Shown here: one piece after another, positions 9,164 through 17,492 of the stretch
Layout: every line of letters starts with the position of its first letter
Position numbering within the stretch: position 1 is the stretch's first letter
Origin: Pseudomonas gregormendelii
Lineage (GTDB): Bacteria > Pseudomonadota > Gammaproteobacteria > Pseudomonadales > Pseudomonadaceae
NCBI RefSeq assembly: GCF_017114825.1
Contig: NZ_JADEVO010000001.1
Coordinates: 62,001-126,000 of the forward strand
DNA: 64,000 bases
Reading direction: 5' to 3'
Translations under genes and position numbers: made by a program
The notes under the pieces: generated by a model
The model's database searches: none
What the model was told of the DNA's origin: nothing
The model's input: the letters and a program-made list of their open reading frames with translations, nothing else

Positions 9164-11902
9164 ATGACTGATCTGTCCCCCATCCCGGGCCCTGCAAGCG
9201 TTGCCGTCGCGGCACTGGACGGACGTTTTTTTCGCCCGCCGCTGCCTGATGGCCACGTGCTGCGGCCGCGCCTGTGCGAGCGACTGAGTGCCGGGCTTGG
9301 CGGCAGGCTGTTGCTGGTCAGCGCCCCGGCAGGGTTCGGCAAGAGCTCCCTGGCCGTGGAATTCTGTCAAGGTCTGCCCGCGCACTGGCAGAGTCTGTGG
9401 CTGGGCCTGAGTCCGCGTGACAGCGACCCTGGGCGTTTTCTTGAGCGGCTGCTCGAAGGCCTCCAGGATTTTTATCCCAAGCTTGGCAGCCAGTCCCTTG
9501 GCCTGCTGAAAATGCGCCAGCGCCATCAGCCATTTGCTTTCGAGGAGTGGCTGGACGGCTTGCTCGATGAGCTGGCCGTGCACTTGCTGCCAACGGCTCC
9601 ACTGTTGCTGGTGCTCGATGACTACCACCTGGCCCAGGGGCCGGTGCTCGACCGTTGCCTGCAATTTTTCCTCAATCATCTGCCTGACGGCCTGCTGGTG
9701 ATGGTGACCAGCCGCCAGCGCCCGGACTGGCATCTGGCGCGCCTGCGCCTGTCCCGGCAATTGCTCGAACTGCACGAGCAGGACTTGCGCCTGACTCACG
9801 ACGAAGCCCAGAGCCTGCTCGATCGCCACAGCACCTCACTGCGCGGCGAAGCCCTGGAAAACCTCATAGAGCGCAGCGAAGGCTGGGTCGCTGGCCTGCG
9901 TTTCTGGCTGCTGGCCGCCTCCGAAGTGGGCAGTGAAGGTGCATTGCCTCAGTCCCTGCATGGTGGGGAAGGGCTGATCCGCGATTACCTGCTTGAAGAA
10001 GTCATCGATTGCCTGCCCGCCGAAGTGCAGGCCTTCCTCTACGACACCGCCCCCCAGGAGCGTTTCTGCAGCGAACTGTGCGACGCCGTTCGCGAGGCTC
10101 ACGACAGCGCAGAGATCCTGCGCTTCCTGCTGGCTCACCAGGTGTTCCTGGTGCCCCTGGACGAGCAGGGCCGCTGGTATCGTTATCACCATTTGTTTTC
10201 CGATCTGCTGCGCACCCGCCCGACCGCCCAGGCCATCGTGCCGGCAGCGAGCCTGCACCTGCGCGCATGCCGCTGGTTCAACGCCCAGGGGCTACTCGAT
10301 GAAGCGGTGGAACAGGCGTTGCGCGCCGGTCACCTGGACGTCGCAGCGAACCTGGTGCAGAACCTGTCCGAAGAGCAGCTGCTGGCCGAACAGAACGTCG
10401 GCATGTTGCTGCGCTGGAAGATGGACTTGCCCGACAGCCTGCTGATCAGCACGCCGCGCCTGATCGTGCTGTACAGCTGGGCTCTGGGGCTGGCCTGCCA
10501 ACTCGACGCTGCCGAAGAACTGGCCAGTCATCTGAGCCGCTTCCTGCCGGCCCCTTCGGCCACGGCGCAAAAGTCCATGCTGGCGCAGTGGCTGGCCCTG
10601 AGCGGGATCATCGCCCGCGGACGGGGCAACCGTGAACTGACCCTGCTGTATTGCACTGAAGCCCTGGAGAGCCTGCCTTCCAAGCGCTATGGCCAACGCT
10701 TGATGTGCCTGTCGACCTTGTCCAACCTGGCCATCGCCGACGGCGACCTGTGGCGTGCACGCGGGTTGAACCGCGATTCCCTGGAGCTGGCACAGCGGGT
10801 GGGTAATCCATTGTTCGAGGCGCTGGCGCATTACGACCGTGCCCGAGTGCTCCAGGCCCGCGGGGAAATCCTGCGGGCACTGGATGAAGTGCGCCAGGGC
10901 CTGCAACGCCTGCAAGGGCTGTCGCCGCAACGACTCTATGCTGTTCGTGCACGCCTGACGTTATACGAAGGATTTCTGTTGGCCATGCGCCTGCAGCCAC
11001 AGGCTGCGCGCATTCGACTGCAGGCTGGCCTCAGCGAAGCACGAGCCTGCCGGGATATCAGCGTACTGATCGGCCATTGCGTGATTGCCCGAATCGAAGG
11101 CAGCAGCGGCGGGTTTTCCAAGGCATTCGCCGAACTCGCCGAAGCCGAGCGCCTGATGCATATCTGGGACGTGCCGCCGATTTATTACCTGGCGATGATT
11201 ACCCTGGTCAAATGCGAGCTGTGGCTGGCCCAGGGCCGCACCGACCTGGCCGAAGCCTGGCTGGCGCGTCTGAGCCAGACCTACAACGGCGAAAACCCCG
11301 CTGCGCCGCCGGAATTTCATCCGCAACTGCCCTTGCATATCGAATTGCAGCAGGCTTTGCTGGAGGTCATCCAGGGCCAGTTGATGCTGGCCGAGGGGCG
11401 GTTGAACGCATTGCTGGAAAACGGCCAGCAAACCGGGCGTCAGATGCTCAGCGTCATGGTGCTGACCCAGAAGACCGAGCTGCTACTGGCCAGCAACCGC
11501 GAACCTGACGCCCGGCAAAGCCTCACTCAGGCCCTTGATGCTGCGATGGGTGGCGTGGTGCAACCTTTCGACGGCTTGCTGAGCAAACATCCGGCCTGGT
11601 TGCGCGAACAACTTCAGCACAACGCCAGGACCGCGGTTTGCGCCGCCCTGGCAGAGCATCTGCCCGCCATACCACCGCGCATTGCCTCGGAGCCATCCCA
11701 CACCTGCGAGCAACTGAGTGCCCGAGAACTGGCCGTCCTGAAGCTCATTGCCCAAGGGTGCTCGAATCAGGAGATCAGTGATCAGCTGTTTATTTCGCTG
11801 CATACGGTGAAGACGCATGCCAGTCATATCAACAGCAAGCTGGGGGTAGAGCGCAGGACTCAGGCGGTGGCGCGGGCGAAGGAGTTGGGTGTATTGGGGT
11901 GA
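9164..11902 (+). CDS. MalT/LuxR-family ATP-dependent transcriptional activator (LAL type)
   Basis: This 912-residue regulator has an N-terminal STAND-type NTPase (Walker A APAGFGKSS at residues 54-62, Walker B LLLVLDDYH near 150), a long helical TPR-like sensor region (about 350-800), and a C-terminal LuxR HTH (about 850-910) with LSARELAVLKLIAQGCSNQEI and HTVKTHASHINSKLGV. This is the MalT architecture, in which ligand and ATP trigger oligomerisation and DNA binding. It follows the DUF1302/DUF1329/acyl-CoA ligase genes, as I recall for a LuxR-type gene near the P. putida homologues, so it most likely activates them. The inducer is unknown. Confidence 0.88.
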   Translation: MTDLSPIPGPASVAVAALDGRFFRPPLPDGHVLRPRLCERLSAGLGGRLLLVSAPAGFGKSSLAVEFCQGLPAHWQSLWLGLSPRDSDPGRFLERLLEGLQDFYPKLGSQSLGLLKMRQRHQPFAFEEWLDGLLDELAVHLLPTAPLLLVLDDYHLAQGPVLDRCLQFFLNHLPDGLLVMVTSRQRPDWHLARLRLSRQLLELHEQDLRLTHDEAQSLLDRHSTSLRGEALENLIERSEGWVAGLRFWLLAASEVGSEGALPQSLHGGEGLIRDYLLEEVIDCLPAEVQAFLYDTAPQERFCSELCDAVREAHDSAEILRFLLAHQVFLVPLDEQGRWYRYHHLFSDLLRTRPTAQAIVPAASLHLRACRWFNAQGLLDEAVEQALRAGHLDVAANLVQNLSEEQLLAEQNVGMLLRWKMDLPDSLLISTPRLIVLYSWALGLACQLDAAEELASHLSRFLPAPSATAQKSMLAQWLALSGIIARGRGNRELTLLYCTEALESLPSKRYGQRLMCLSTLSNLAIADGDLWRARGLNRDSLELAQRVGNPLFEALAHYDRARVLQARGEILRALDEVRQGLQRLQGLSPQRLYAVRARLTLYEGFLLAMRLQPQAARIRLQAGLSEARACRDISVLIGHCVIARIEGSSGGFSKAFAELAEAERLMHIWDVPPIYYLAMITLVKCELWLAQGRTDLAEAWLARLSQTYNGENPAAPPEFHPQLPLHIELQQALLEVIQGQLMLAEGRLNALLENGQQTGRQMLSVMVLTQKTELLLASNREPDARQSLTQALDAAMGGVVQPFDGLLSKHPAWLREQLQHNARTAVCAALAEHLPAIPPRIASEPSHTCEQLSARELAVLKLIAQGCSNQEISDQLFISLHTVKTHASHINSKLGVERRTQAVARAKELGVLG

Positions 11903-11961
11903 CGCTGTCGGGCCCGCCAGCCTGTGCCAGAATAGGCCATCCATTCTTTTCAGGAACCACC

Positions 11962-12606
11962 ATGGTCGCTGCCAGCCCCACGCTCATCCGCGAGACCTTC
12001 CCCGTCGGCCCGTTGCAGTGCAACTGCACGATCATCGGCGATCCGATTACGAAAAAGGCCATCGTCGTCGATCCCGGTGGCAACCCTGAGCTGATCATGG
12101 CGCGACTCGACGCCCTCGGGCTCAAGGTGGTGAGCATCATCCACACCCACGCACACCTGGATCACTTCCTGGCTTCCGGTCAGATGAAAGAGAAAACCGG
12201 GGCGACCCTGCATCTGCACAAGGAGGACCAGTTCCTCTGGGACAACCTGGAGATGCAATGCCAGATGTTCGGCGTGCCTTACACGCCGGTGCCCCCGCCA
12301 GATCGCTGGTTGGCCGACGATGAAGAACTGGCTTGCGGCTGTGGCGTGGCATTGCACACACCCGGTCACACACCCGGCTCTATGAGTTTCTGGTTTGCTG
12401 ACGCTAAGCTGCTCATCGCCGGTGACACCCTGTTTCGTCGCGGGGTAGGGCGCACGGATTTATGGGGCGGGGATCAGGCCGCTATCGTGCGGTCGATCAA
12501 GCAGCGCCTGTATACCCTCGATGAAGAGGCGACCGTGGTCACCGGGCATGGACCGGACACGCGACTGGGTGACGAAATGCGTGAAAACCCGTTCGTGCGC
12601 GCCTGA
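11962..12606 (+). CDS. MBL-fold metallo-hydrolase (GloB/YcbL-like)
   Basis: The 214-residue protein carries the metallo-beta-lactamase metal motif HTHAHLDH (residues 61-68), HTPGHTPGSMSFW supplying the next histidine, GDTLFRRGVGRTDL with the bridging Asp, and VVTGHGPDT with the final His. This dinuclear site is typical of glyoxalase II-like thioester hydrolases of the YcbL type, though a glutathione-binding C-terminal domain is absent. ATG 11962 is preferred because of the AGGAA ribosome-binding site 5 bases upstream. It lies 59 bases after the MalT-like regulator. Confidence 0.88.
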   Translation: MVAASPTLIRETFPVGPLQCNCTIIGDPITKKAIVVDPGGNPELIMARLDALGLKVVSIIHTHAHLDHFLASGQMKEKTGATLHLHKEDQFLWDNLEMQCQMFGVPYTPVPPPDRWLADDEELACGCGVALHTPGHTPGSMSFWFADAKLLIAGDTLFRRGVGRTDLWGGDQAAIVRSIKQRLYTLDEEATVVTGHGPDTRLGDEMRENPFVRA

Positions 12607-12709
12607 TGTCTGCTTGATGGAATTTTTATCGCGCAAAATGATCCAACGCCGGCAAAGGTTCAATGCTTAAGTCCGTTGCACCACAGAATGCAAAAAGTAG
12701 GAGCTCTTC

Positions 12710-13438
12710 ATGTTCACCACGCCTCGTCTGATTATTGCCGCTACTGCCATCGCGCTGCTGTCTGGCTGCGCTTCGCCGAACCCGTATGACAACCAGGGTC
12801 AGGCCGATAGCGGTTCCCAGGGCATGAGCAAAACCGCCAAGTACGGCGGCCTCGGCGCTCTGGCCGGGGCGCTTGCGGGCGCCGCCATCGACCATAACAA
12901 TCGTGGCAAGGGCGCGCTGATCGGCGCCGCAGTGGTAGGTGCTTCCGCTGCCGGTTACGGGTACTACGCTGATCAGCAGGAGAAGAAGCTGCGCGCCAGC
13001 ATGGCCAACACCGGCGTGGAGGTGCAGCGCCAGGGTGATCAGATCAAGCTGATCATGCCGGGTAACATCACGTTCGCCACCGATTCGGCGAATATCGCCT
13101 CGAGCTTCTATCAGCCGTTGAACAACCTTGCAGGCTCGCTGAAGGAGTTCAACCAGAACCAGATCGAAATCGTCGGCTACACCGACAGCACCGGCAGTCG
13201 CCAGCACAACATGGACCTGTCCCAGCGGCGCGCCCAGAGCGTGGCGACCTACCTGACGTCCCAGGGCGTCAGCAGTGCCAACCTCACAGCCCGTGGCGCC
13301 GGTCCGGATAACCCGGTAGCCAGCAACGCTGACGTCAATGGTCGGGCGCAGAACCGTCGGGTTGAGGTCAACCTGAAGGCGATTCCGGGCCAGCAATATG
13401 GTGGTCAGCAGCAAGGTACTGTTCAGCAGTACCCATAA
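12710..13438 (+). CDS. OmpA-family outer-membrane lipoprotein (YiaD-like)
   Basis: The 242-residue protein begins with a lipoprotein signal (lipobox LLSGC, Cys20). A glycine-zipper hairpin segment (GGLGALAGALAGAAIDHNNRG then GALIGAAVVGASAAGYG) precedes a C-terminal OmpA domain (about 110-225) with ITFATDSANIAS, VGYTDSTGS and the peptidoglycan-binding NGRAQNRRVEV motif. It should be anchored in the outer membrane and bind the diaminopimelate residue of peptidoglycan. The tail is Gln/Gly rich. It is flanked by its own 100-bp leader and a terminator, so it is probably monocistronic. Confidence 0.9.
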   Translation: MFTTPRLIIAATAIALLSGCASPNPYDNQGQADSGSQGMSKTAKYGGLGALAGALAGAAIDHNNRGKGALIGAAVVGASAAGYGYYADQQEKKLRASMANTGVEVQRQGDQIKLIMPGNITFATDSANIASSFYQPLNNLAGSLKEFNQNQIEIVGYTDSTGSRQHNMDLSQRRAQSVATYLTSQGVSSANLTARGAGPDNPVASNADVNGRAQNRRVEVNLKAIPGQQYGGQQQGTVQQYP

Positions 13439-13463
13439 GCGCCTGGCTGAATATCAGGTGTGA

Positions 13464-13501
13464 AAAAAGCCCCCGGACAATCACTCATCCGGGGGCTTTT
13501 T
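13464..13501 (+). terminator. intrinsic terminator after OmpA-like lipoprotein gene
   Basis: AAGCCCCCGGA and TCCGGGGGCTT form a GC-rich stem flanked by A- and T-runs. The symmetrical A and T tracts let it act in both directions, and it also closes the convergent zapG gene. Confidence 0.93.
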
Positions 13502-13520
13502 CATGTTGCGCGAAACCTGA

Positions 13521-13955
13521 TTACTTCTTCAGGCCGTAATGCTCATCGAGCATGCCCGGTGCGTTTGGCGCTTTGGGCGCGTAATCGCGAGGCGGCTCCT
13601 GGTTGCGCGGCGGCGTCAGGCGCTCACGAGGCGCCTGGGCTGAATCGGCATGCAGGGCGGCGAGCAAGCGTTGGCGAGTCTGCTCATCCAGGGCAAGACG
13701 GTTTGCGCCATCGGCGAGATGATCCTGCACTTCCTGGTAACTCTGGGTCATTTTCTTGACCAGGGTCGCGGTGCTGTTGAAGTGGGTGACCACCTCGTTC
13801 TGATAACTGTCGAAACGTTCCTGAATATCATCCAGCTGACGTTGCGTGCTGTTAGGCGCGGCATTCGGCACCAGGCGAGCGATCAGGAAACCAATGGCGA
13901 CACCCACAACCAGGGCAAGAGTCGGCAACAACCAAACTAAGAGCGAGTGTTCCAC
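13521..13955 (-). CDS. zapG: ZapG/YhcB family (DUF1043) inner-membrane protein
   Basis: The 144-residue protein has one N-terminal membrane helix (about residues 6-27, LPTLALVVGVAIGFLIARLV), then a coiled-coil-prone region with the family pattern RQLDDIQERFDSYQNEVVTHF and TATLVKKMTQSYQEVQDHLADGA in pieces, ending in a Pro-rich tail. E. coli YhcB/ZapG contributes to coordination of cell-envelope growth and division. Its length and layout match that family well. It is divergent from the alpha/beta hydrolase gene. Confidence 0.9.
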   Translation of the reverse strand: MEHSLLVWLLPTLALVVGVAIGFLIARLVPNAAPNSTQRQLDDIQERFDSYQNEVVTHFNSTATLVKKMTQSYQEVQDHLADGANRLALDEQTRQRLLAALHADSAQAPRERLTPPRNQEPPRDYAPKAPNAPGMLDEHYGLKK

Positions 13956-14100
13956 GAGTCCTTCCTCTATAAACGGCTTTGCTTTACGTTAACGGCTCGA
14001 ACCTGCGCTGTATACCGCGATTCTCTCGCAGATAGATTGGCACAGACAAATTGCTAGACGAGTCGACCCGATTCGAGGTCACGGAGTTCCTTCCTTGCTT

Positions 14101-14730
14101 ATGCGCGAAACCCCTGTAGTGATTGATGGCCCAGTCGGTGAACTGGAAAGTTTGTACCTGGAAAATGAGCAGCCGCGCGGCATTGCGCTGATCTGCCATC
14201 CGAACCCGGTGCAGGGCGGCACCATGCTCAACAAAGTGGTCTCGACCCTGCAGCGCACGGCCCGCGACGCCGGTTTGGTGACCCTGCGCTTCAATTACCG
14301 GGGCGTAGGCGCCAGCGCCGGCTCCCATGACATGGGGACCGGCGAGGTCGATGATGCCCAGGCCGCCGCTGCCTGGTTGCGGTCGAAACATCCTGATCTA
14401 CCTCTGACGCTGCTGGGTTTCTCCTTTGGTGGTTTTGTTGCAGCAAGTCTCGGCGGGCGCCTGGAAGCCCAGGGTGAACAGCTCAAGCATCTGTTCATGG
14501 TAGCGCCGGCCGTCATGCGCCTGGGGGATCAGGATCAGGTGCCGCTGCAGGGCGAACTGACGCTGATCCAGCCGGAAACCGACGAAGTCATCGATCCGCA
14601 ACTGGTCTACGACTGGTCCGGGAAACTCCAGCGTCCCCATGAGCTGCTGAAAGTGGCAGAATGCGGACACTTTTTTCATGGCAAGCTGACCGATCTCAAG
14701 GATCTGATCCTGCCGCGTCTCTCGAATTGA
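14101..14730 (+). CDS. alpha/beta hydrolase
   Basis: The 209-residue protein has the alpha/beta hydrolase nucleophile elbow GFSFGG (Ser near residue 107), an oxyanion-type loop ICHPNPVQGGTM, a likely acid in PETDEVIDPQ and a terminal His in ECGHFFHGK. This is the OsmC-less, YhcA/PA4440-like esterase group found before trpS in pseudomonads; the substrate is not known. ATG 14101 was chosen over the in-frame TTG 6 bases earlier. It ends 24 bases before trpS and may be co-transcribed with it. Confidence 0.85.
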   Translation: MRETPVVIDGPVGELESLYLENEQPRGIALICHPNPVQGGTMLNKVVSTLQRTARDAGLVTLRFNYRGVGASAGSHDMGTGEVDDAQAAAAWLRSKHPDLPLTLLGFSFGGFVAASLGGRLEAQGEQLKHLFMVAPAVMRLGDQDQVPLQGELTLIQPETDEVIDPQLVYDWSGKLQRPHELLKVAECGHFFHGKLTDLKDLILPRLSN

Positions 14731-14754
14731 TTGCAGTCTGACAAGCGATAACCC

Positions 14755-16110
14755 ATGACGACTCGTACCCGTATCCTCACCGGCATCACCACCACCGGCA
14801 CGCCACACCTGGGCAACTACGCCGGCGCCATCCGTCCGGCGATCCTCGCCAGCCGTGACAGCAATGCCGATTCGTTCTATTTCCTGGCCGACTACCACGC
14901 CCTGATCAAATGCGATGACCCGCTGCGCATCCAGCGCTCGCGTCTGGAAATTGCCGCAACCTGGCTGGCCGGTGGCCTGGATGTAGAGCGCGTGACCTTC
15001 TATCGCCAGTCCGACATCCCGGAAATCCCCGAGCTGACCTGGCTGCTGACCTGCGTCGCCGCCAAGGGCCTGCTCAACCGTGCGCACGCCTACAAGGCCT
15101 CGGTGGACAAGAACGTCGAGAGCGGTGAAGACCCGGATGCCGGCATCACCATGGGCTTGTACAGCTACCCGGTGCTGATGGCCGCGGACATCCTGATGTT
15201 CAACGCGCACAAGGTGCCGGTGGGTCGTGACCAGATTCAGCACGTGGAAATGGCCCGGGACATCGGCCAGCGCTTCAACCACCTGTTTGGCCAGGGCAAG
15301 GAATTCTTCACCATGCCCGAGGCGCTGATCGAAGAAAGCGTCGCCACGTTGCCAGGCCTCGACGGTCGCAAGATGTCGAAGAGCTACGACAACACCATCC
15401 CGTTGTTCAGCAGCGCCAAGGAAATGAAGGACGCGATCTCGCGCATCGTGACCGACTCCCGAGCACCGGGCGAAGCGAAAGATCCGGACAACTCGCACCT
15501 GTTCACGCTGTTCCAGGCCTTCGCTACCCCGGCGCAGTCCGACGAATTCCGCAGTGAGCTGCTGCAGGGCCTGGGTTGGGGCGAGGCGAAGAACCGTCTG
15601 TTCCAGCTGCTCGACAGCGAACTGGGTGAATCCCGCGAGCGTTATCATCAACTGATCGAACGCCCGGCAGACCTGGAAGACATGCTGCAGATCGGCGCCA
15701 AGAAGGCCCGTGCCGTGGCCACGCCGTTCCTCAACGAGCTGCGTGAAGCGGTCGGTCTGCGCTCGTTCGTCGCCCAGACTCAAGTGGCTGCCACCACGAA
15801 AAAGAAAGCCACCAAGGCCGCGCGCTTCGTCAGCTTCCGCGAAGACGACGGCAGCTTCCGATTCCGCCTGCTGGCGGCTGATGGTGAGCAGTTGCTGCTG
15901 TCGCGCAACTTTGCTGACGGTAAAACCGCAGGTCAGGTGACCAAACAGTTGCAAGCGGGCCAGGCTCTGGACGTGCGTAGCGAAGACTTGAGCTTCAACG
16001 TCTGGCTCGAAGGCGAGTGTGTGGCCGACAGCGCCACGTTCGCTGACAGCGCCGCTCGCGATGCCGGCATTGATGCGTTGCGGATCGCGCTGACTCCGGT
16101 TCAGGAATAA
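14755..16110 (+). CDS. trpS: tryptophanyl-tRNA synthetase
   Basis: This class I aminoacyl-tRNA synthetase charges tRNA-Trp in the cytoplasm. It has the HIGH-type motif PHLGN at residues 17-21 and KMSKS at 206-210. At 451 residues it is about 115 longer than the E. coli enzyme; the extra C-terminal part after about residue 345 (starting with a Lys/Ala-rich linker TTKKKATKAARF) is the usual length for Pseudomonas TrpS and probably folds as an appended domain. It is followed by a terminator and then zapE. Confidence 0.96.
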   Translation: MTTRTRILTGITTTGTPHLGNYAGAIRPAILASRDSNADSFYFLADYHALIKCDDPLRIQRSRLEIAATWLAGGLDVERVTFYRQSDIPEIPELTWLLTCVAAKGLLNRAHAYKASVDKNVESGEDPDAGITMGLYSYPVLMAADILMFNAHKVPVGRDQIQHVEMARDIGQRFNHLFGQGKEFFTMPEALIEESVATLPGLDGRKMSKSYDNTIPLFSSAKEMKDAISRIVTDSRAPGEAKDPDNSHLFTLFQAFATPAQSDEFRSELLQGLGWGEAKNRLFQLLDSELGESRERYHQLIERPADLEDMLQIGAKKARAVATPFLNELREAVGLRSFVAQTQVAATTKKKATKAARFVSFREDDGSFRFRLLAADGEQLLLSRNFADGKTAGQVTKQLQAGQALDVRSEDLSFNVWLEGECVADSATFADSAARDAGIDALRIALTPVQE

Positions 16111-16151
16111 ATCGACGGCTCGGTCCGACCAAGGGCTGATTGCCATTCCGA

Positions 16152-16184
16152 CGGGCCGTCGCTACAGTGACGGCCCGTTTTTGT
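16152..16184 (+). terminator. intrinsic terminator between trpS and zapE
   Basis: CGGGCCGTC pairs with GACGGCCCG across an 8-base loop, followed by a T-rich stretch (TTTTTGTT). It lies 42 bases after the trpS stop and only 17 bases before the zapE start, so zapE would rely on readthrough or a promoter close to this spot. Confidence 0.85.
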
Positions 16185-16201
16185 TGCCTTGCTAACGAAT
16201 T

Positions 16202-17296
16202 ATGACGCCCCTAGAACGATATCAAGCTGATCTGAAACGCCCGGAATTCTTTCATGATGCCGCGCAGGAAACTGCCGTACGTCATTTGCAGCGCCTGTAC
16301 GACGATCTGGTGGCGGCCTCGCAGAACAAACCCGGTTTTCTCGGGAAACTGTTCGGCAAGAAAGACCAGACCCCGATCAAGGGGCTGTATTTCTGGGGCG
16401 GCGTAGGTCGCGGCAAGACTTACCTGGTCGACACCTTCTTCGAAGCGCTGCCGTTCAAGGAAAAGACCCGCACCCACTTCCACCGCTTCATGAAGCGCGT
16501 GCACGAAGAAATGAAGACACTGGGCGGCGAAAAAAACCCGCTGACCATCATCGCCAAGCGTTTCTCGGACGAGTCCCGGGTGATCTGTTTCGATGAGTTC
16601 TTCGTCTCCGACATCACCGACGCCATGATCCTTGGCACGCTGATGGAAGAGTTGTTCAAGAATGGCGTGACCCTGGTCGCGACCTCGAACATCGTGCCTG
16701 ACGGCCTGTACAAGGACGGCCTGCAGCGTGCGCGTTTCCTGCCGGCCATCGCGCTGATCAAGCAGAACACCGAGATCGTCAACGTCGACAGCGGCGTCGA
16801 TTATCGCCTGCGCCACCTCGAGCAAGCGGAGCTGTTCCACTTCCCGCTGAACGAGGCGTCACACGAAAGCCTGCGCAAGAGCTTCCGCGCCCTGACGCCG
16901 GAATGCACCGCAGCAGTCGAGAACGACGTGCTGATGATCGAAAATCGCGAAATCCGCGCCTTGCGCACCTGTGACGACGTGGCCTGGTTTGACTTCCGCG
17001 AACTCTGCGACGGCCCGCGCAGCCAGAACGACTACATCGAACTGGGCAAGATCTTCCACGCGGTATTGCTCAGCGGCGTCGAGCAGATGAGCGTCACCAC
17101 CGACGACATCGCCCGGCGCTTCATCAACATGGTCGACGAATTCTACGACCGTAACGTGAAGCTGATCATCTCCGCCGAAGTCGAGCTCAAAGACCTCTAC
17201 ACCGGCGGTCGCCTGAACTTCGAGTTCCAGCGCACCCTCAGCCGCCTGCTGGAAATGCAGTCCCATGAATTCCTGTCCAGGGCGCATAAGCCTTAA
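16202..17296 (+). CDS. zapE: cell division protein ZapE (AFG1-family ATPase)
   Basis: The 364-residue AAA-type ATPase has Walker A GGVGRGKT (residues 66-73), Walker B VICFDEFFVSDI near 135, and the AFG1 signature TLVATSNIVPDGLYKDGLQR in two adjoining pieces. E. coli ZapE acts at the division ring and destabilises FtsZ polymers, especially under stress. Its position after trpS is conserved in pseudomonads. It ends at a perfect terminator palindrome. Confidence 0.95.
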   Translation: MTPLERYQADLKRPEFFHDAAQETAVRHLQRLYDDLVAASQNKPGFLGKLFGKKDQTPIKGLYFWGGVGRGKTYLVDTFFEALPFKEKTRTHFHRFMKRVHEEMKTLGGEKNPLTIIAKRFSDESRVICFDEFFVSDITDAMILGTLMEELFKNGVTLVATSNIVPDGLYKDGLQRARFLPAIALIKQNTEIVNVDSGVDYRLRHLEQAELFHFPLNEASHESLRKSFRALTPECTAAVENDVLMIENREIRALRTCDDVAWFDFRELCDGPRSQNDYIELGKIFHAVLLSGVEQMSVTTDDIARRFINMVDEFYDRNVKLIISAEVELKDLYTGGRLNFEFQRTLSRLLEMQSHEFLSRAHKP

Positions 17297-17313
17297 ACAG
17301 ATCTTCAGCTTAT

Positions 17314-17343
17314 AAAAAGGGCCTGCAATTGCAGGCCCTTTTT
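17314..17343 (+). terminator. intrinsic terminator after zapE
   Basis: A perfect palindrome with A5GGGCCTGCAA and its complement followed by T5 lies 18 bases after the zapE stop. The flanking A and T tracts make it potentially bidirectional. Confidence 0.93.
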
Positions 17344-17380
17344 GATTTGTGCTGAAGAAAAAAGCGAAGGCACTGCAATC

Positions 17381-17473
17381 CCTGTGGGAGCGAGCGTGCC
17401 CGCGATGGCGTCGTGTCAGGCAATATTCATTGCGCTGACAAATCGCTATCGCTGGCAAGCCAGCTCCCACAGG
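17381..17473. repeat. REP pair (CCTGTGGGAGCGAGC family)
   Basis: CCTGTGGGAGCGAGCGTGCC at 17381 and GGCAAGCCAGCTCCCACAGG ending at 17473 are imperfect inverted copies of a common Pseudomonas REP. It sits between the convergent zapE and glxA-like genes. Confidence 0.8.
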
Positions 17474-17492
17474 TCTTGTATTTTTCTCGGGG

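Noticed and set aside
7436..9829. Long minus-strand open frame across the DUF1329 gene, the terminator and the REPIN
   Set aside because: It crosses a strong intrinsic terminator and a repeat and is antisense to a clear signal-peptide protein.
14398..16146. Minus-strand open frame antisense to trpS
   Set aside because: trpS has both class I synthetase motifs in frame; the antisense frame is a compositional artefact.
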